This document shows positions 8,001 through 15,855 of a DNA stretch of 32,991 nucleotides, piece after piece. Numbering within the stretch: the first letter of the stretch is position 1; the number at the start of each line of letters is the position of its first letter. The translations under genes and the position numbers were made by a program. The notes under the pieces were generated by a model. It saw only the letters and a list, made by a program, of their open reading frames with translations. It was not told the origin of the DNA and did not search any database. Source of the stretch: Candidatus Altarchaeales archaeon (lineage in GTDB: Archaea; Altiarchaeota; Altiarchaeia; IMC4; SCGC-AAA252-I15); assembly GCA_014729705.1 (NCBI GenBank), contig WJJK01000031.1, positions 1-32,991 on the forward strand, given 5' to 3'.

Positions 8001-8092
8001 GAGAGGCCAAGAACGTAGAAGCATTGTTCCGTAATAATGGTCCCGTAGAGCAGTCGATACTTCGTGTCCTTGATCGGGAGAAGAGGGGTTAG
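5021..8092 (+). CDS. Tape measure protein, 1,023 aa
   Basis: Sets tail length and sits inside the tube before DNA ejection. Evidence: the large size, the position after the chaperones, and long helical stretches. Residues 1-130 are coiled coil (MYEKLDRTLEKISQRLNLSK). A hydrophobic segment at ~238-268 (KANIIVLIITAVIQLI) matches the membrane-active region common in tape measures. A second charged coiled coil covers ~775-895. The C-terminus has the typical glycine-rich end with TVQAGERIVPKEEM and DIHVHVQGEAKN. No peptidase or lysozyme motif is seen. At ~0.15 nm per residue the tail would be about 150 nm (inference). Codons are less C-ending than in the sheath gene. The start lacks a strong binding site and lies 5 bases after the previous stop, which suggests coupling. 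Confidence 0.9.
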   Translation: MAEPNLEMYEKLDRTLEKISQRLNLSKTYAGQMAEKMDSVESRTKKLRKQASKYTKELREAQKAGDPKGIASAEKRLQSVTTYLQQVETFTKRAFNPALVKQQVDQGKNLTKVYASVAEEIEQISKLQTKKGGSMPGYMTPKVAKEWAEKTQKQVALDYARGAGAEAEYKAYSEAGEKGRTDQAVGSSTQMLSSIKGAIGSKGGLAGFGDAFKNLKGTKDTFQKMQLAMGLTAKKGMGLVGTIGSLAKAFGMLAKANIIVLIITAVIQLIKKMNEWDKMMKGLNQTFLKMAGPVTLMGSLSEEMRDFSDALYDLKRNLDLGIDAKEAQQVFQGFASAGMSLQGVKRQVGSYGNAIKEAFSMSRQFGVGMEEMGGMISDQMLNLRSSLDEVGNAFDRLSFDASVAGIESKKFYTAVESAASSVRFYGNYLDFASGMMRDFVQTGTMGFKDAADQVTKITGALSKMDFTQRMKAVGVLGRDFIKKLIEGEAESLNKLAETATGAERERYLSERDRLLGVAQRGIPQEMAMILPRLTKDIRKMMVQGMSGMDIFDPRQVAGVQKKLEGVLGIDFSAFEKEWNSIEEAITAVNSILTRSEGSVSSLFQKNSSAAREAGRIMEKYEGNVDGMTKAMTEFLQGKVGGEDLQMFLNLLKKSPEAAKMFVSGGKAALRDSKKVQGAILTDFQKISEKTAEMTEGKLDQLVKETTPLEKMFKISKEGIDYAMASTNLTEEVAGATFDIAKSSKGILSGIQNIIRILGSIPGIGGQPEKFRKSDDYTKLQAEYARLEAARAMKDADLAKEIQSRIDKIEKKWEDASVEFSSAAKKGKDMFIESGRKIDSYTRREEELTKERRKLASQIRAERDEAEKASLEADKRKLDVEHANIIGQRLALERKTKSFMSSKGLEGVPGAQSQHVTAATRKGIPAPKALDLLVTKTGVLPFTVQAGERIVPKEEMGAGVRFPKGQLTDSRTGLVPGGGMTQTTRVGDIHVHVQGEAKNVEALFRNNGPVEQSILRVLDREKRG

Positions 8093-8095
8093 TAG

Positions 8096-9166
8096 ATGGC
8101 TGACACTAACAACATACTCCGGTCTGGTTTCTATGTTGATGAGTATACACGAGCTGTACACGAAGCCTCTAACGGCCGTCTGAACTGGAGTCAGTCAAAA
8201 GCAGTAGTAGAGCAGCTTCAGATCGAACAAGGTACAAATACTTTAGAGAGCATAGTCAGTGTCATCGAGGACAATCCTAATGGCACCTCAGATGAGCTAA
8301 TGCAGAATCTTCTCGGAGAGGGCCAAGTCACGATAGAAAGAGAAGGTCTTTCAAGTGAGCCAGCACAGAGCACATCTACGAATAATGTAGGACCTTTACA
8401 GGTTATTTCAAATGACCCGGGTACATCTACTATGCGTAAATTGACTCTTGAGGGTACCGCGTTAGGGTCACCAATAGCCGTACGTTCTCCTGGTGCTCGA
8501 AGGACTCCTGAAGAGTTACCTTTTTTCATACAGCTTCTAGATAGTGACTTAAAAGTTAGCGGCATGGCTGTGGACGATGTAATCATAACAGGGATACGTT
8601 TTACTCCGAACCCTGAAACGTTTGCTGTTAACTCCTCTAAGATGACAAATCGATACCAGACTATGACACGTTGGGTTGAGGAGTATTGGGGTGATGAGAT
8701 GGATACTATAACCTTTACAGGTAGTAGCTATTCCATGTTTGGGTATGATCCTAATTCTACTCTAGCTGAGGACAATACAGGGCTTACTATGGCTCATAGA
8801 GAGAATACTAAATCGTATCAGTTAATGCGGGCTCTCGTGACATTTTTTACTTATAATGGGTGCATCTACCAGGACGATAGTACTTATGAGGGGAAAACAG
8901 ACGGAGACACTGAGTCTACCGTAGTAGACTCTTTTTTAGAGGATTCTTCGAATCAATATTTCGTAGGGAATCACCCTCGTACAGGGATGGTTAGAGAGCG
9001 TTTGTATGTGAATTTGTTTTATGACTACGGGTCATACTTAGGGTACTTTGAGACGTTTGATTTAATAGAAGACGCTACAAGCCCTTTTAGGTATACGTAT
9101 AACATCATTTTCCGCTCTGAAAGAACCAAGTATGTTCAGGGCTCTTCTGCTATACTGAGGTTCTAA
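8096..9166 (+). CDS. Baseplate/tail structural protein, paralogue of the next gene, 356 aa
   Basis: Probable central baseplate or tail-tip protein; exact family not recognised. GAGGGG within the end of the tape measure gene serves as binding site. Residues 1-115 look flexible and helical (Ser/Thr/Asn-rich at ~95-110). Residues ~160-350 form a beta-rich domain also present in the next gene: RFTPNPETF aligns with LIVNPRDI, WVEEYWGDEMDTITFTG with WVTTLWGRQQSTISANG, LMRALVTFFTYNGCIYQDD with LQTLVAFFKNNGAYFMED, and the strand before GYFETFDLIED with that before GGFNSFTLDE. Genes in this place usually encode the adaptor between tape measure, tube and hub. Confidence 0.6.
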   Translation: MADTNNILRSGFYVDEYTRAVHEASNGRLNWSQSKAVVEQLQIEQGTNTLESIVSVIEDNPNGTSDELMQNLLGEGQVTIEREGLSSEPAQSTSTNNVGPLQVISNDPGTSTMRKLTLEGTALGSPIAVRSPGARRTPEELPFFIQLLDSDLKVSGMAVDDVIITGIRFTPNPETFAVNSSKMTNRYQTMTRWVEEYWGDEMDTITFTGSSYSMFGYDPNSTLAEDNTGLTMAHRENTKSYQLMRALVTFFTYNGCIYQDDSTYEGKTDGDTESTVVDSFLEDSSNQYFVGNHPRTGMVRERLYVNLFYDYGSYLGYFETFDLIEDATSPFRYTYNIIFRSERTKYVQGSSAILRF

Positions 9167-10759
9167 ATGCCACAGTATGATTCTACACTTACGACTGAAG
9201 CTTTCTCCGGGATGGTATTCCGTGCCGGAGGAGGTCTTATATGGCATAAAAAGGCTGGGTTTTATCCGCTTCGATCAGGTAAGTACATCACTCCGGTTAA
9301 GTATCCAGACGGGTACAAACCTTTTGAGATATCTTTGTACAACTATGAAGAGGATAGACGCATTCTTACGATGCGCCTAATAGTCAACCCCAGAGACATT
9401 CAGATCGGGCAGGTCTGGATGGCTAATAATACGTATACGCGCTCTGGGTGGGTGACTACACTTTGGGGTAGGCAGCAGTCTACGATAAGCGCTAACGGGC
9501 AATCTGCAGCGTTCTATTTGGCTAATGATGGCTTCAGGCAAGCAGTAAATGCTGCAGGGCAGCCTACGGTAAATCTTCAGAGTGAGTCCGTGAATGAAGG
9601 TCTGGTTAACATACGGCGTAAGGACAGTATTGGATTTATAAATCTTCAGACTTTAGTTGCATTCTTCAAGAATAATGGCGCGTATTTCATGGAGGACCCG
9701 AAAGAGCAGACCATATATAAGGACGGCACTAATAGGGTAATCTATGCTGTAGATAGTATCCTTATTACATATGGAGGTAATGAGTTCTTAGGAGGCTTCA
9801 ACTCGTTTACATTAGATGAGGCAGGAGAGGATCCTTATAGCATAGACTATAACTTTGAGTATATCATATCGGGTATACGTGGCACCCCGGTGGAGGGCCA
9901 TCTTAGGAAGCGTAACAGGTCTACGCAGGAAGAACGATGGAACACAGATAACTCTCGAGTGATATTAGGTCTACAGGGCTCAAATACTAAATTGGCGGAG
10001 ACGCTCTTTATGAACAAGAAAGAGCAGAATGTAGACCTTCGGACAGATGAGGGTACGATAGATGAATATGTGTACCTGTCAGAACAAAACGAGTACTCAA
10101 AAAGAGAAGAAGAGAGCGAAGATAAGTATTGGACACGCGATAAAGCTCGAGAGGTATTGAAGGATACTGTAGTTATCTCTAGCACTAATGGAGAGGGCAC
10201 CTCTGAGAGAAGACCAGACCATGATAAAAAGATAGATTTCAGACCAAGTACGGGCGTCGTTAGGTCTATGAGTAAAGGGGTGATCGTAGAAGTTCGTACA
10301 TCAGATAGTTTTAAGGGACCCAATTATGTGATTACAAGATCAGAGTATCCGGTAGGGTCCGGTCAATACGTCTTTGCTAGATATTACCATTTAGACACTG
10401 CCGATTTAAGAAGTCGTAATTGGCAGGCAGGAGATACTATAGAGGTTGGGACACCTATAGGGTTTGAGGGTACGGATAATGGAGCTTATCCGGCACATTG
10501 TGACTTAGAGGTTAAGCCCGCTTTTGACTCATATGAAACAAAGTACATAAATCAGTCATTCAATCAAATACCTAGGAGTAAAAGGATAGATGCTCTTAAA
10601 TTTTTTGGAGACGGTGTGGATGCCATGGCAGCAGGTATGGCTGAGGAACCAAAAGAGGGTGACCCTCTATATGAGTATACCACGATTAACTTCAGGCACG
10701 GATCTGAGAAGGTTCAACTAACGAGTGACCCTCGAGTGACTGTAGATGTAAGGGAATAA
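9167..10759 (+). CDS. Baseplate structural protein with degenerate M23 peptidase-like domain, 530 aa
   Basis: Start ATG 9167 directly abuts the previous stop (TAAATG), with TGAGG upstream. Residues ~65-245 repeat the domain of the preceding gene. Residues ~340-470 resemble the M23 (lysostaphin-type) metallopeptidase fold: KKIDFRPSTGVVRSMSKGVI fits the first metal motif and following strands, RYYHLDTADL fits the YxHL motif (H408), and GTPIGFEGTD...HCDLEV fits the last motif. The metal site is altered. The usual HxGxD reads D353-K-K-I-D357 with a His at 352, and the usual HxH reads H444-C-D446. It may be inactive and structural, or bind metal differently. Active M23 domains in tails cut peptidoglycan cross-links during infection. 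The fold assignment is by pattern only. Confidence 0.62.
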   Translation: MPQYDSTLTTEAFSGMVFRAGGGLIWHKKAGFYPLRSGKYITPVKYPDGYKPFEISLYNYEEDRRILTMRLIVNPRDIQIGQVWMANNTYTRSGWVTTLWGRQQSTISANGQSAAFYLANDGFRQAVNAAGQPTVNLQSESVNEGLVNIRRKDSIGFINLQTLVAFFKNNGAYFMEDPKEQTIYKDGTNRVIYAVDSILITYGGNEFLGGFNSFTLDEAGEDPYSIDYNFEYIISGIRGTPVEGHLRKRNRSTQEERWNTDNSRVILGLQGSNTKLAETLFMNKKEQNVDLRTDEGTIDEYVYLSEQNEYSKREEESEDKYWTRDKAREVLKDTVVISSTNGEGTSERRPDHDKKIDFRPSTGVVRSMSKGVIVEVRTSDSFKGPNYVITRSEYPVGSGQYVFARYYHLDTADLRSRNWQAGDTIEVGTPIGFEGTDNGAYPAHCDLEVKPAFDSYETKYINQSFNQIPRSKRIDALKFFGDGVDAMAAGMAEEPKEGDPLYEYTTINFRHGSEKVQLTSDPRVTVDVRE

Positions 10760-10763
10760 TGCG

Positions 10764-13193
10764 ATGCCAGTGCCACGCTCAGGACTATTCACACAGGAAG
10801 AGTTTGTAGGACGGAACATCCTTAAACTCGCTCCAGACGCTTTTGTAAGCATCAACGGGGCTCTTGGTGCTCGTGTGATCTCTCCTGCGAAAGTCAGTGG
10901 AAACCAGAATTTAGAAGTACGTGGAGGAGTCTCTTCTATCACAGTGAATGCGGCTATTAAACCCGCAGGAGCTACTCGTGCTACTATTGAGGTGATAGCT
11001 CCTCAGTATAAGGGTCTTCACGAGGACTACTATGTTACGATGCCTAACGGTACGCGTATACCCTATTTCGTTCCTATGATGGAGATCAAAGTATTCATGA
11101 AGGGACGTTTCCTCGACCCCTACACCAACAACCCTGTGTACTATCCCGTTTTTTGGGGCTTAATCCTTGATGTGACTGAGAACTACTCAGGAGGCGTGCA
11201 CACTTTTTCTCTTAATTGTGGGGATATACTGCACTGGTGGAAGTGGCAGAAGATAACTGTGAGGCCCGCAGACTCATCAGGAGGATTTGTTTTTGGGGCA
11301 CCTACTAACTGGCGTGTGCCGACTGTTTTTGAGCGTATGAACCCCTGGGAGATAATCGTAGCCCTCTTCATGGACAACTTTTTTCAGAACGAGGGCTCTT
11401 TTGGAGCTCTGTACAATTTTGTCTACATGAAGCTTTCTAAATCAGGAGTCTCCCCGGACTTCGGGGCTATTAATAGAGGAGATGCCGCTTCAACCTTTGG
11501 GGGACTGGCGCAACAAACAGTAAAGTACTGGGACCAGAGATTTGGGTTTAACTTCAACAATGCGACAGATCCTAACAAAGTCCCTGTAGAAATATACGGT
11601 ATGCGTAAGCAACTCAGTGTGTCCAGCATCATGGAGCGCGTGAATCTTTATCGTGAGTCAGAGAAGGCTAAGAGAAGATCTGATATCTTGGCTGAGATTG
11701 ATCTCGATGAAAGCATCCTTGGGAAGATCCAGCCGTTTGGCTCATTAGATTTGTATGGGGATGGTGGAGAGCCGTTGATACAGGCTAAACTAGACATCGC
11801 AAATGAAGTAGTAGAACAGACTCAAATGGAGTTTTTTGTAGACACGAACGGTACTATAGTGTTCAAACCTCCTTTCTATAACATGGATGTTGTGGATCCC
11901 GCGGTACCGGAGTACACTCTGGCACCACAAGATGTGATCAATTTCAGTGCGTCTCTAAACTCAGATAACATCGTAAACTATCTAGAGTGCACATCCCCTC
12001 AACATTATGATGTCCCTAATGCAGTAGAGCTTATAGGGTATCATATAGATTATGAGTCTATTAAGAGATTTGGTTTGAGAACAAAAAGTATCGCACTACG
12101 CTACGGTAATACATCAAGGAGTTTACGCCTTATAGCGGCAGCTGAGATGAGTAGAGTGAATGGTACGGCTTTTTCTGGGAGTGCCTCGATTCCTTTGCGC
12201 CCAGAGATTCGTTTGGGGTATCCTGTGTACATCAAGCATATAGATGCTTACTACTATGTCACAGGTATCACACATAGCTTCTCTTTCGGATCTGGAGCTA
12301 CGACGGACCTTTCGTTAGAGATGCGCCGAGATAGAGTCTTCGATGGAGGGGAAGTAACAGGAGTGCCCGGTACAGTTCTGAAGAGTAAGGTATATAGATA
12401 TAAATATCCTGATAATGAATCAACCAAGGGCAGTACAAATGACTCCACCGGCATAAGCATTAACCTTAAGAGCAAAGATCCTGTAGATCAGAAGATACAG
12501 AAGCTTAACCAAGAGCTTCAAGCTTTGAGAGGGTCTGGTAACGCAGAGGAACAGCAAAAGATAGAATCCCTAATCAACGAGCAGCTTAAGATCAGGGCGA
12601 TGAGGCAGAGTAAGATTTTGGATGGCCCTGCTACCGGAGGACTGTATGAAGTCAGTGATGCTGCGAATGTCCCCACTGATCATAACATAAAAATAGGGTC
12701 GGACCCGACATACATAGTACAGAAGATAACTTCGAATGAACTTCTTATGGTAACGGATGAGACAGTCCCGTATACGGACATCAATGGGTATCGTCATATT
12801 GGAGGATTCCCGTATGGTGCGAATTTGAAGTTGACTACGAACCTCAATTTACGAGATCTATCGGATTCAGAGGATAACGCCGCACTTCAAGTTGAAGCCC
12901 AAATAGGTACAGATGCAACCAGGACACGTGCGAACAGAACACGAAGAGTTACTCTTACTCCTGAAGAAGAAGCTAAGCTGGCTGAGGCGGAGGCTACCGT
13001 AGCCGCTGCAGGAGCTCCGAGGACAGCAGAGGAGGCCATAGGATCGCTACAAGAGCAGATTAATACTAGCGATGCTAATGCGCCAGCGAGTTCCGCTGTG
13101 AATATAGAGGTACAAGAAGTAAATCGAGGTGATGGCGAGCCTACTCAAGAGACTATTAATCAGATATTTGGTTTCGGGGACACTACACCGTAA
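10764..13193 (+). CDS. Baseplate hub protein (gp27/gpD-like), 809 aa
   Basis: Probable trimeric hub that joins the tail tube to the central spike. AAGGGA lies about 8 bases before ATG 10764. Residues ~110-150 (FWGLILDVTENYSGGVHTFS) match the first tube-like barrel of hub proteins, with a long helical insertion at ~190-310. Residues ~480-525 hold the most typical segment: RLGYPVYIKHIDAYYYVTGI, then SFSFGSG and a TTDLSLEMRR strand. After ~540 comes an unusual C-terminal extension of ~270 residues with a coiled coil (~573-618, QKIQKLNQELQALRG), a small beta-rich region and an Ala/Glu-rich tail. Its order directly before the spike gene supports the call. Confidence 0.75.
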   Translation: MPVPRSGLFTQEEFVGRNILKLAPDAFVSINGALGARVISPAKVSGNQNLEVRGGVSSITVNAAIKPAGATRATIEVIAPQYKGLHEDYYVTMPNGTRIPYFVPMMEIKVFMKGRFLDPYTNNPVYYPVFWGLILDVTENYSGGVHTFSLNCGDILHWWKWQKITVRPADSSGGFVFGAPTNWRVPTVFERMNPWEIIVALFMDNFFQNEGSFGALYNFVYMKLSKSGVSPDFGAINRGDAASTFGGLAQQTVKYWDQRFGFNFNNATDPNKVPVEIYGMRKQLSVSSIMERVNLYRESEKAKRRSDILAEIDLDESILGKIQPFGSLDLYGDGGEPLIQAKLDIANEVVEQTQMEFFVDTNGTIVFKPPFYNMDVVDPAVPEYTLAPQDVINFSASLNSDNIVNYLECTSPQHYDVPNAVELIGYHIDYESIKRFGLRTKSIALRYGNTSRSLRLIAAAEMSRVNGTAFSGSASIPLRPEIRLGYPVYIKHIDAYYYVTGITHSFSFGSGATTDLSLEMRRDRVFDGGEVTGVPGTVLKSKVYRYKYPDNESTKGSTNDSTGISINLKSKDPVDQKIQKLNQELQALRGSGNAEEQQKIESLINEQLKIRAMRQSKILDGPATGGLYEVSDAANVPTDHNIKIGSDPTYIVQKITSNELLMVTDETVPYTDINGYRHIGGFPYGANLKLTTNLNLRDLSDSEDNAALQVEAQIGTDATRTRANRTRRVTLTPEEEAKLAEAEATVAAAGAPRTAEEAIGSLQEQINTSDANAPASSAVNIEVQEVNRGDGEPTQETINQIFGFGDTTP

Positions 13194-13203
13194 TGGATAT
13201 CCT

Positions 13204-15222
13204 ATGAATTTCGACGGCAGAAGTTATAACCTTCCAGGAAGAAAAGTATCTCCGGGTGAAAAACCTACAATAGGGGCTCGTCCACGGACAGATACTACTT
13301 TTAAGGTCGGTAGGATACATACAGTTGATGAAGATCGTTATGTAATGACTGTAGAGCTATTTGGTCGTCAGGGTTTCTTATATGATGTGAGTATATCACA
13401 GCCGTACACGGGGACCTCTAGTTTCATAGCGGGTATGCCTGAAATAGGGTCAATAGTGATTTTGGGTTGTCAGGAGAATTTCACATGGCCTGTAGCCTAT
13501 ATCCCAAACTACTCTGCGGGTCTCGAGAGTATTAACACACGTACATGGCCTGACAGTGTTAAGACTGAAGATAGAAATGAGTTCTTCAACAGGTTTAAGA
13601 GATTACACCAAGGAGAAGTGGCTCTTGGATCTTCTAAAGGGTCAGAGGTATTTCTTTCTGACAGCCTTTCATTGTCAGATGATATGGGAGATAGCCTGCT
13701 ACTGAGAGGAAAAGATAATAGTATCATCTCATCTTCTCTGAGTAATTATCAGTTCTCAAGCGGTGTGTTTCTCAGCGCTGGTGTGGCTCGCAGGAACGGT
13801 CTTTTTGACCCTAAAAAAGAGAATGGATTTTTCGCCGTAAAAGAAGTCTTAGACAACAATAGAGCTACATACTCTCTTAAGACTTCTCAGGATCCTAATG
13901 TAGACCAATTCTTTACAGAATATCTGCTTGAAGTGTCTGACATCGATAATGCAGATATCCCTGAAAATGAAGTCACAAGCGGGCTTATCCCCGCACGAAA
14001 TCCTATAGCAGTATTTGGTCTTGGTAATCTCATAGGTAATCGTTGGGGTAAAGAAACCTATGGGCATATCCTTAGGGCAAGGCTTTTTAAAGAGTATAGC
14101 GATGACTTTGGCGACTTCAGTTTGGACGCGCTTACTGGTGAGGAAGCCACGCGATATGGCATGGCGTTTTCAATGTTCAAGCCAGACCGTAGAAATCCTG
14201 AGTTTGGAGCATTCTTTGGTATCGATAAAGAGGGACATTTTTATCAGTATATGCCGTCAGCTACGGCGGGGGGAATCGGAGACGGAAGGTCTATATCAAT
14301 CGTCGCGCGGGGCAATAAAAAAGAAGTATGGGGTCGTGACGCGAAGTGCGGATCGTCGTGGGACACCGTCCTTAATGGAGGTATACGCTGGGTCATAGGA
14401 AGTCACAATGAGCGAGACGGTAATCCTTATTCTGGACGCAGTGAGGACAAGAGGACTACAGGCTCTGTCTTCTATATGTATGGATCAGATGTGGATGAGG
14501 CTGTTTATGAGTTCGACGACCCCGACACAGAAGTAGCTAGGCTGAATCGTTACCGCAAGATAGAAAAAGTCGGCGGCATGTCGCGCTTGGAAGTAGAGGG
14601 CACGAGAGAGACTATCATTGAAGGAGGAGAAGCTCTTTCAGCAGGGTCTAATCTTGAGCGTATCTCAGGAGCGAAGACCGTTAGTATAGGTACAAATATG
14701 AATATCACCGTTGGTGATACATACGCTGAGAAGGTCATTAAGGAAAAGGAAGAGAGTTTTGGTAGCCGCCGGACTACGATAACATCAGGGGACAATGAGT
14801 TAATACAGCAGTCTCCTGTAGGAAATATAACAGAAGAGATTAAGTTCGTAGGTAACAGAGAAACTACAATCACCACAGGAAGCATCAAAGAGAATATAGT
14901 CTCTGCGGGAAGCCGCACGTTTTCTACGACTGCGGGTGATTTTGAAGCTACCACTAAGGCGGGAAACATCAAGCTTGAATCACTTGCTGGTCAGATAGAG
15001 ATGGCAACGAAAACAGGTCAAATAGATATTCAGGCCCTTCTTACTATGAATCTTAAGACCTCTCTTGCAGCTAGTGTAAACGTTAAGGGTGGGACTATAA
15101 ATCTCAAAGGAAAGACATCTAATCCAGCTACAGATGCTGGGGTAATAACAGCCAGAAGCCATCGGGATTATATCACGGGGGCCTTCTTGGTAGGTTCTTC
15201 ATCAGTGAATGCGTCTATATAA
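13204..15222 (+). CDS. Central spike protein (gp5/VgrG-like), 672 aa
   Basis: Membrane-piercing spike. Residues ~34-105 look like the OB fold of gp5/gpV proteins: FKVGRIHTVDEDRYVMTVEL, a gap, then GMPEIGSIVILG and WPVAYIPN. A middle domain (~270-440) of unrecognised fold includes FGIDKEGHFYQYMP. Residues ~455-645 have alternating short strands with Gly and Thr (SRLEVEGTRETIIEGGE, TTITTGSIKENIV, LESLAGQIEMATKTGQID), the signature of a triple-stranded beta-helix formed by three chains. No lysozyme domain is seen, unlike T4 gp5. The start is uncertain: ATG 13204 lies 10 bases after the hub stop without a clear binding site. An in-frame GTG at 13129 inside the hub gene would add 25 residues of improbable sequence. 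Confidence 0.8.
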   Translation: MNFDGRSYNLPGRKVSPGEKPTIGARPRTDTTFKVGRIHTVDEDRYVMTVELFGRQGFLYDVSISQPYTGTSSFIAGMPEIGSIVILGCQENFTWPVAYIPNYSAGLESINTRTWPDSVKTEDRNEFFNRFKRLHQGEVALGSSKGSEVFLSDSLSLSDDMGDSLLLRGKDNSIISSSLSNYQFSSGVFLSAGVARRNGLFDPKKENGFFAVKEVLDNNRATYSLKTSQDPNVDQFFTEYLLEVSDIDNADIPENEVTSGLIPARNPIAVFGLGNLIGNRWGKETYGHILRARLFKEYSDDFGDFSLDALTGEEATRYGMAFSMFKPDRRNPEFGAFFGIDKEGHFYQYMPSATAGGIGDGRSISIVARGNKKEVWGRDAKCGSSWDTVLNGGIRWVIGSHNERDGNPYSGRSEDKRTTGSVFYMYGSDVDEAVYEFDDPDTEVARLNRYRKIEKVGGMSRLEVEGTRETIIEGGEALSAGSNLERISGAKTVSIGTNMNITVGDTYAEKVIKEKEESFGSRRTTITSGDNELIQQSPVGNITEEIKFVGNRETTITTGSIKENIVSAGSRTFSTTAGDFEATTKAGNIKLESLAGQIEMATKTGQIDIQALLTMNLKTSLAASVNVKGGTINLKGKTSNPATDAGVITARSHRDYITGAFLVGSSSVNASI

Positions 15223-15224
15223 TT

Positions 15225-15842
15225 ATGCCAGTCATACCACAAACAATGAGTGCCGCAATATTAGGTCAGATGACTGCTAAACAGTACACCGGGAAGAATG
15301 CCTCTGATCTTGCTAGTGCTGTAGGCACCGCAGTTTCGGGCTATATAGTAACACCTAATTTAGTTTCGTGTACGTTGTCTGGGGTAGCAGGTCCTTTAGG
15401 AAATATACAGAGCGTGGCTGTTGCAGGGATTGAGCCTAATTCTATGAGCACTCTAATGTATACGCGTGCTTTGAATAAGAATATTAGTGGACGTGATATA
15501 GGAGGGCTGTTCTCCGCTGTAAGCACAGGAATAGTGCAAATCCTTCAAGGTTTGGTATTGACTGGGACTGCAATAGGGATAGCTACAGGAGGGGGCACAG
15601 GTTTTTTTACCGCGGTAAACGAGAAAACACTGTCTGGTCTCATATTCGCACAGATGACTTTGAGGCAAATGACAGGTAAAAATGCGAGAGACTTGTCTGA
15701 TTGCATAAGCTATGGTGTGGTAACCCAATTAAAGACTACGGCAAAAGTTACCGTTGTGTCTGCGGGTACTATAGCTCCAGTAGCACCAACAGGTCCCGTG
15801 GCTGTTACAGGTATACCGTCAGCCACGACATCAATATCTTAA
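15225..15842 (+). CDS. Small protein of three internal repeats, candidate spike-tip cap, 205 aa
   Basis: Starts 2 bases after the spike stop, with no binding site, so probably coupled to it. The protein is almost entirely three copies of a ~62-66-residue unit beginning near residues 8, 74 and 136. Each has a helical part (AILGQMTAKQYTGKNASDLA; LMYTRALNKNISGRDIGGLF; LIFAQMTLRQMTGKNARDLS) with an aliphatic helix after it, then a Gly/Val/Thr-rich strand pair. No transmembrane or PAAR motif is evident. A single chain with pseudo-threefold symmetry could bind the end of the trimeric spike as PAAR proteins do; this is inference. Alternatives are a baseplate plug or a structural protein tied to the giant protein that follows. 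Confidence 0.7.
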   Translation: MPVIPQTMSAAILGQMTAKQYTGKNASDLASAVGTAVSGYIVTPNLVSCTLSGVAGPLGNIQSVAVAGIEPNSMSTLMYTRALNKNISGRDIGGLFSAVSTGIVQILQGLVLTGTAIGIATGGGTGFFTAVNEKTLSGLIFAQMTLRQMTGKNARDLSDCISYGVVTQLKTTAKVTVVSAGTIAPVAPTGPVAVTGIPSATTSIS

Positions 15843-15855
15843 CTAAGAGGACGAG

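Noticed and set aside
9847..10323. 158-codon minus-strand open frame
   Set aside because: Antisense to the M23-like protein gene, no domain or initiation signal.
13129..13203. GTG start at 13129 for the spike gene inside the hub gene
   Set aside because: The added 25 residues look like out-of-frame sequence and the GAGG there overlaps the start codon region. ATG 13204 is preferred, though without a strong site.
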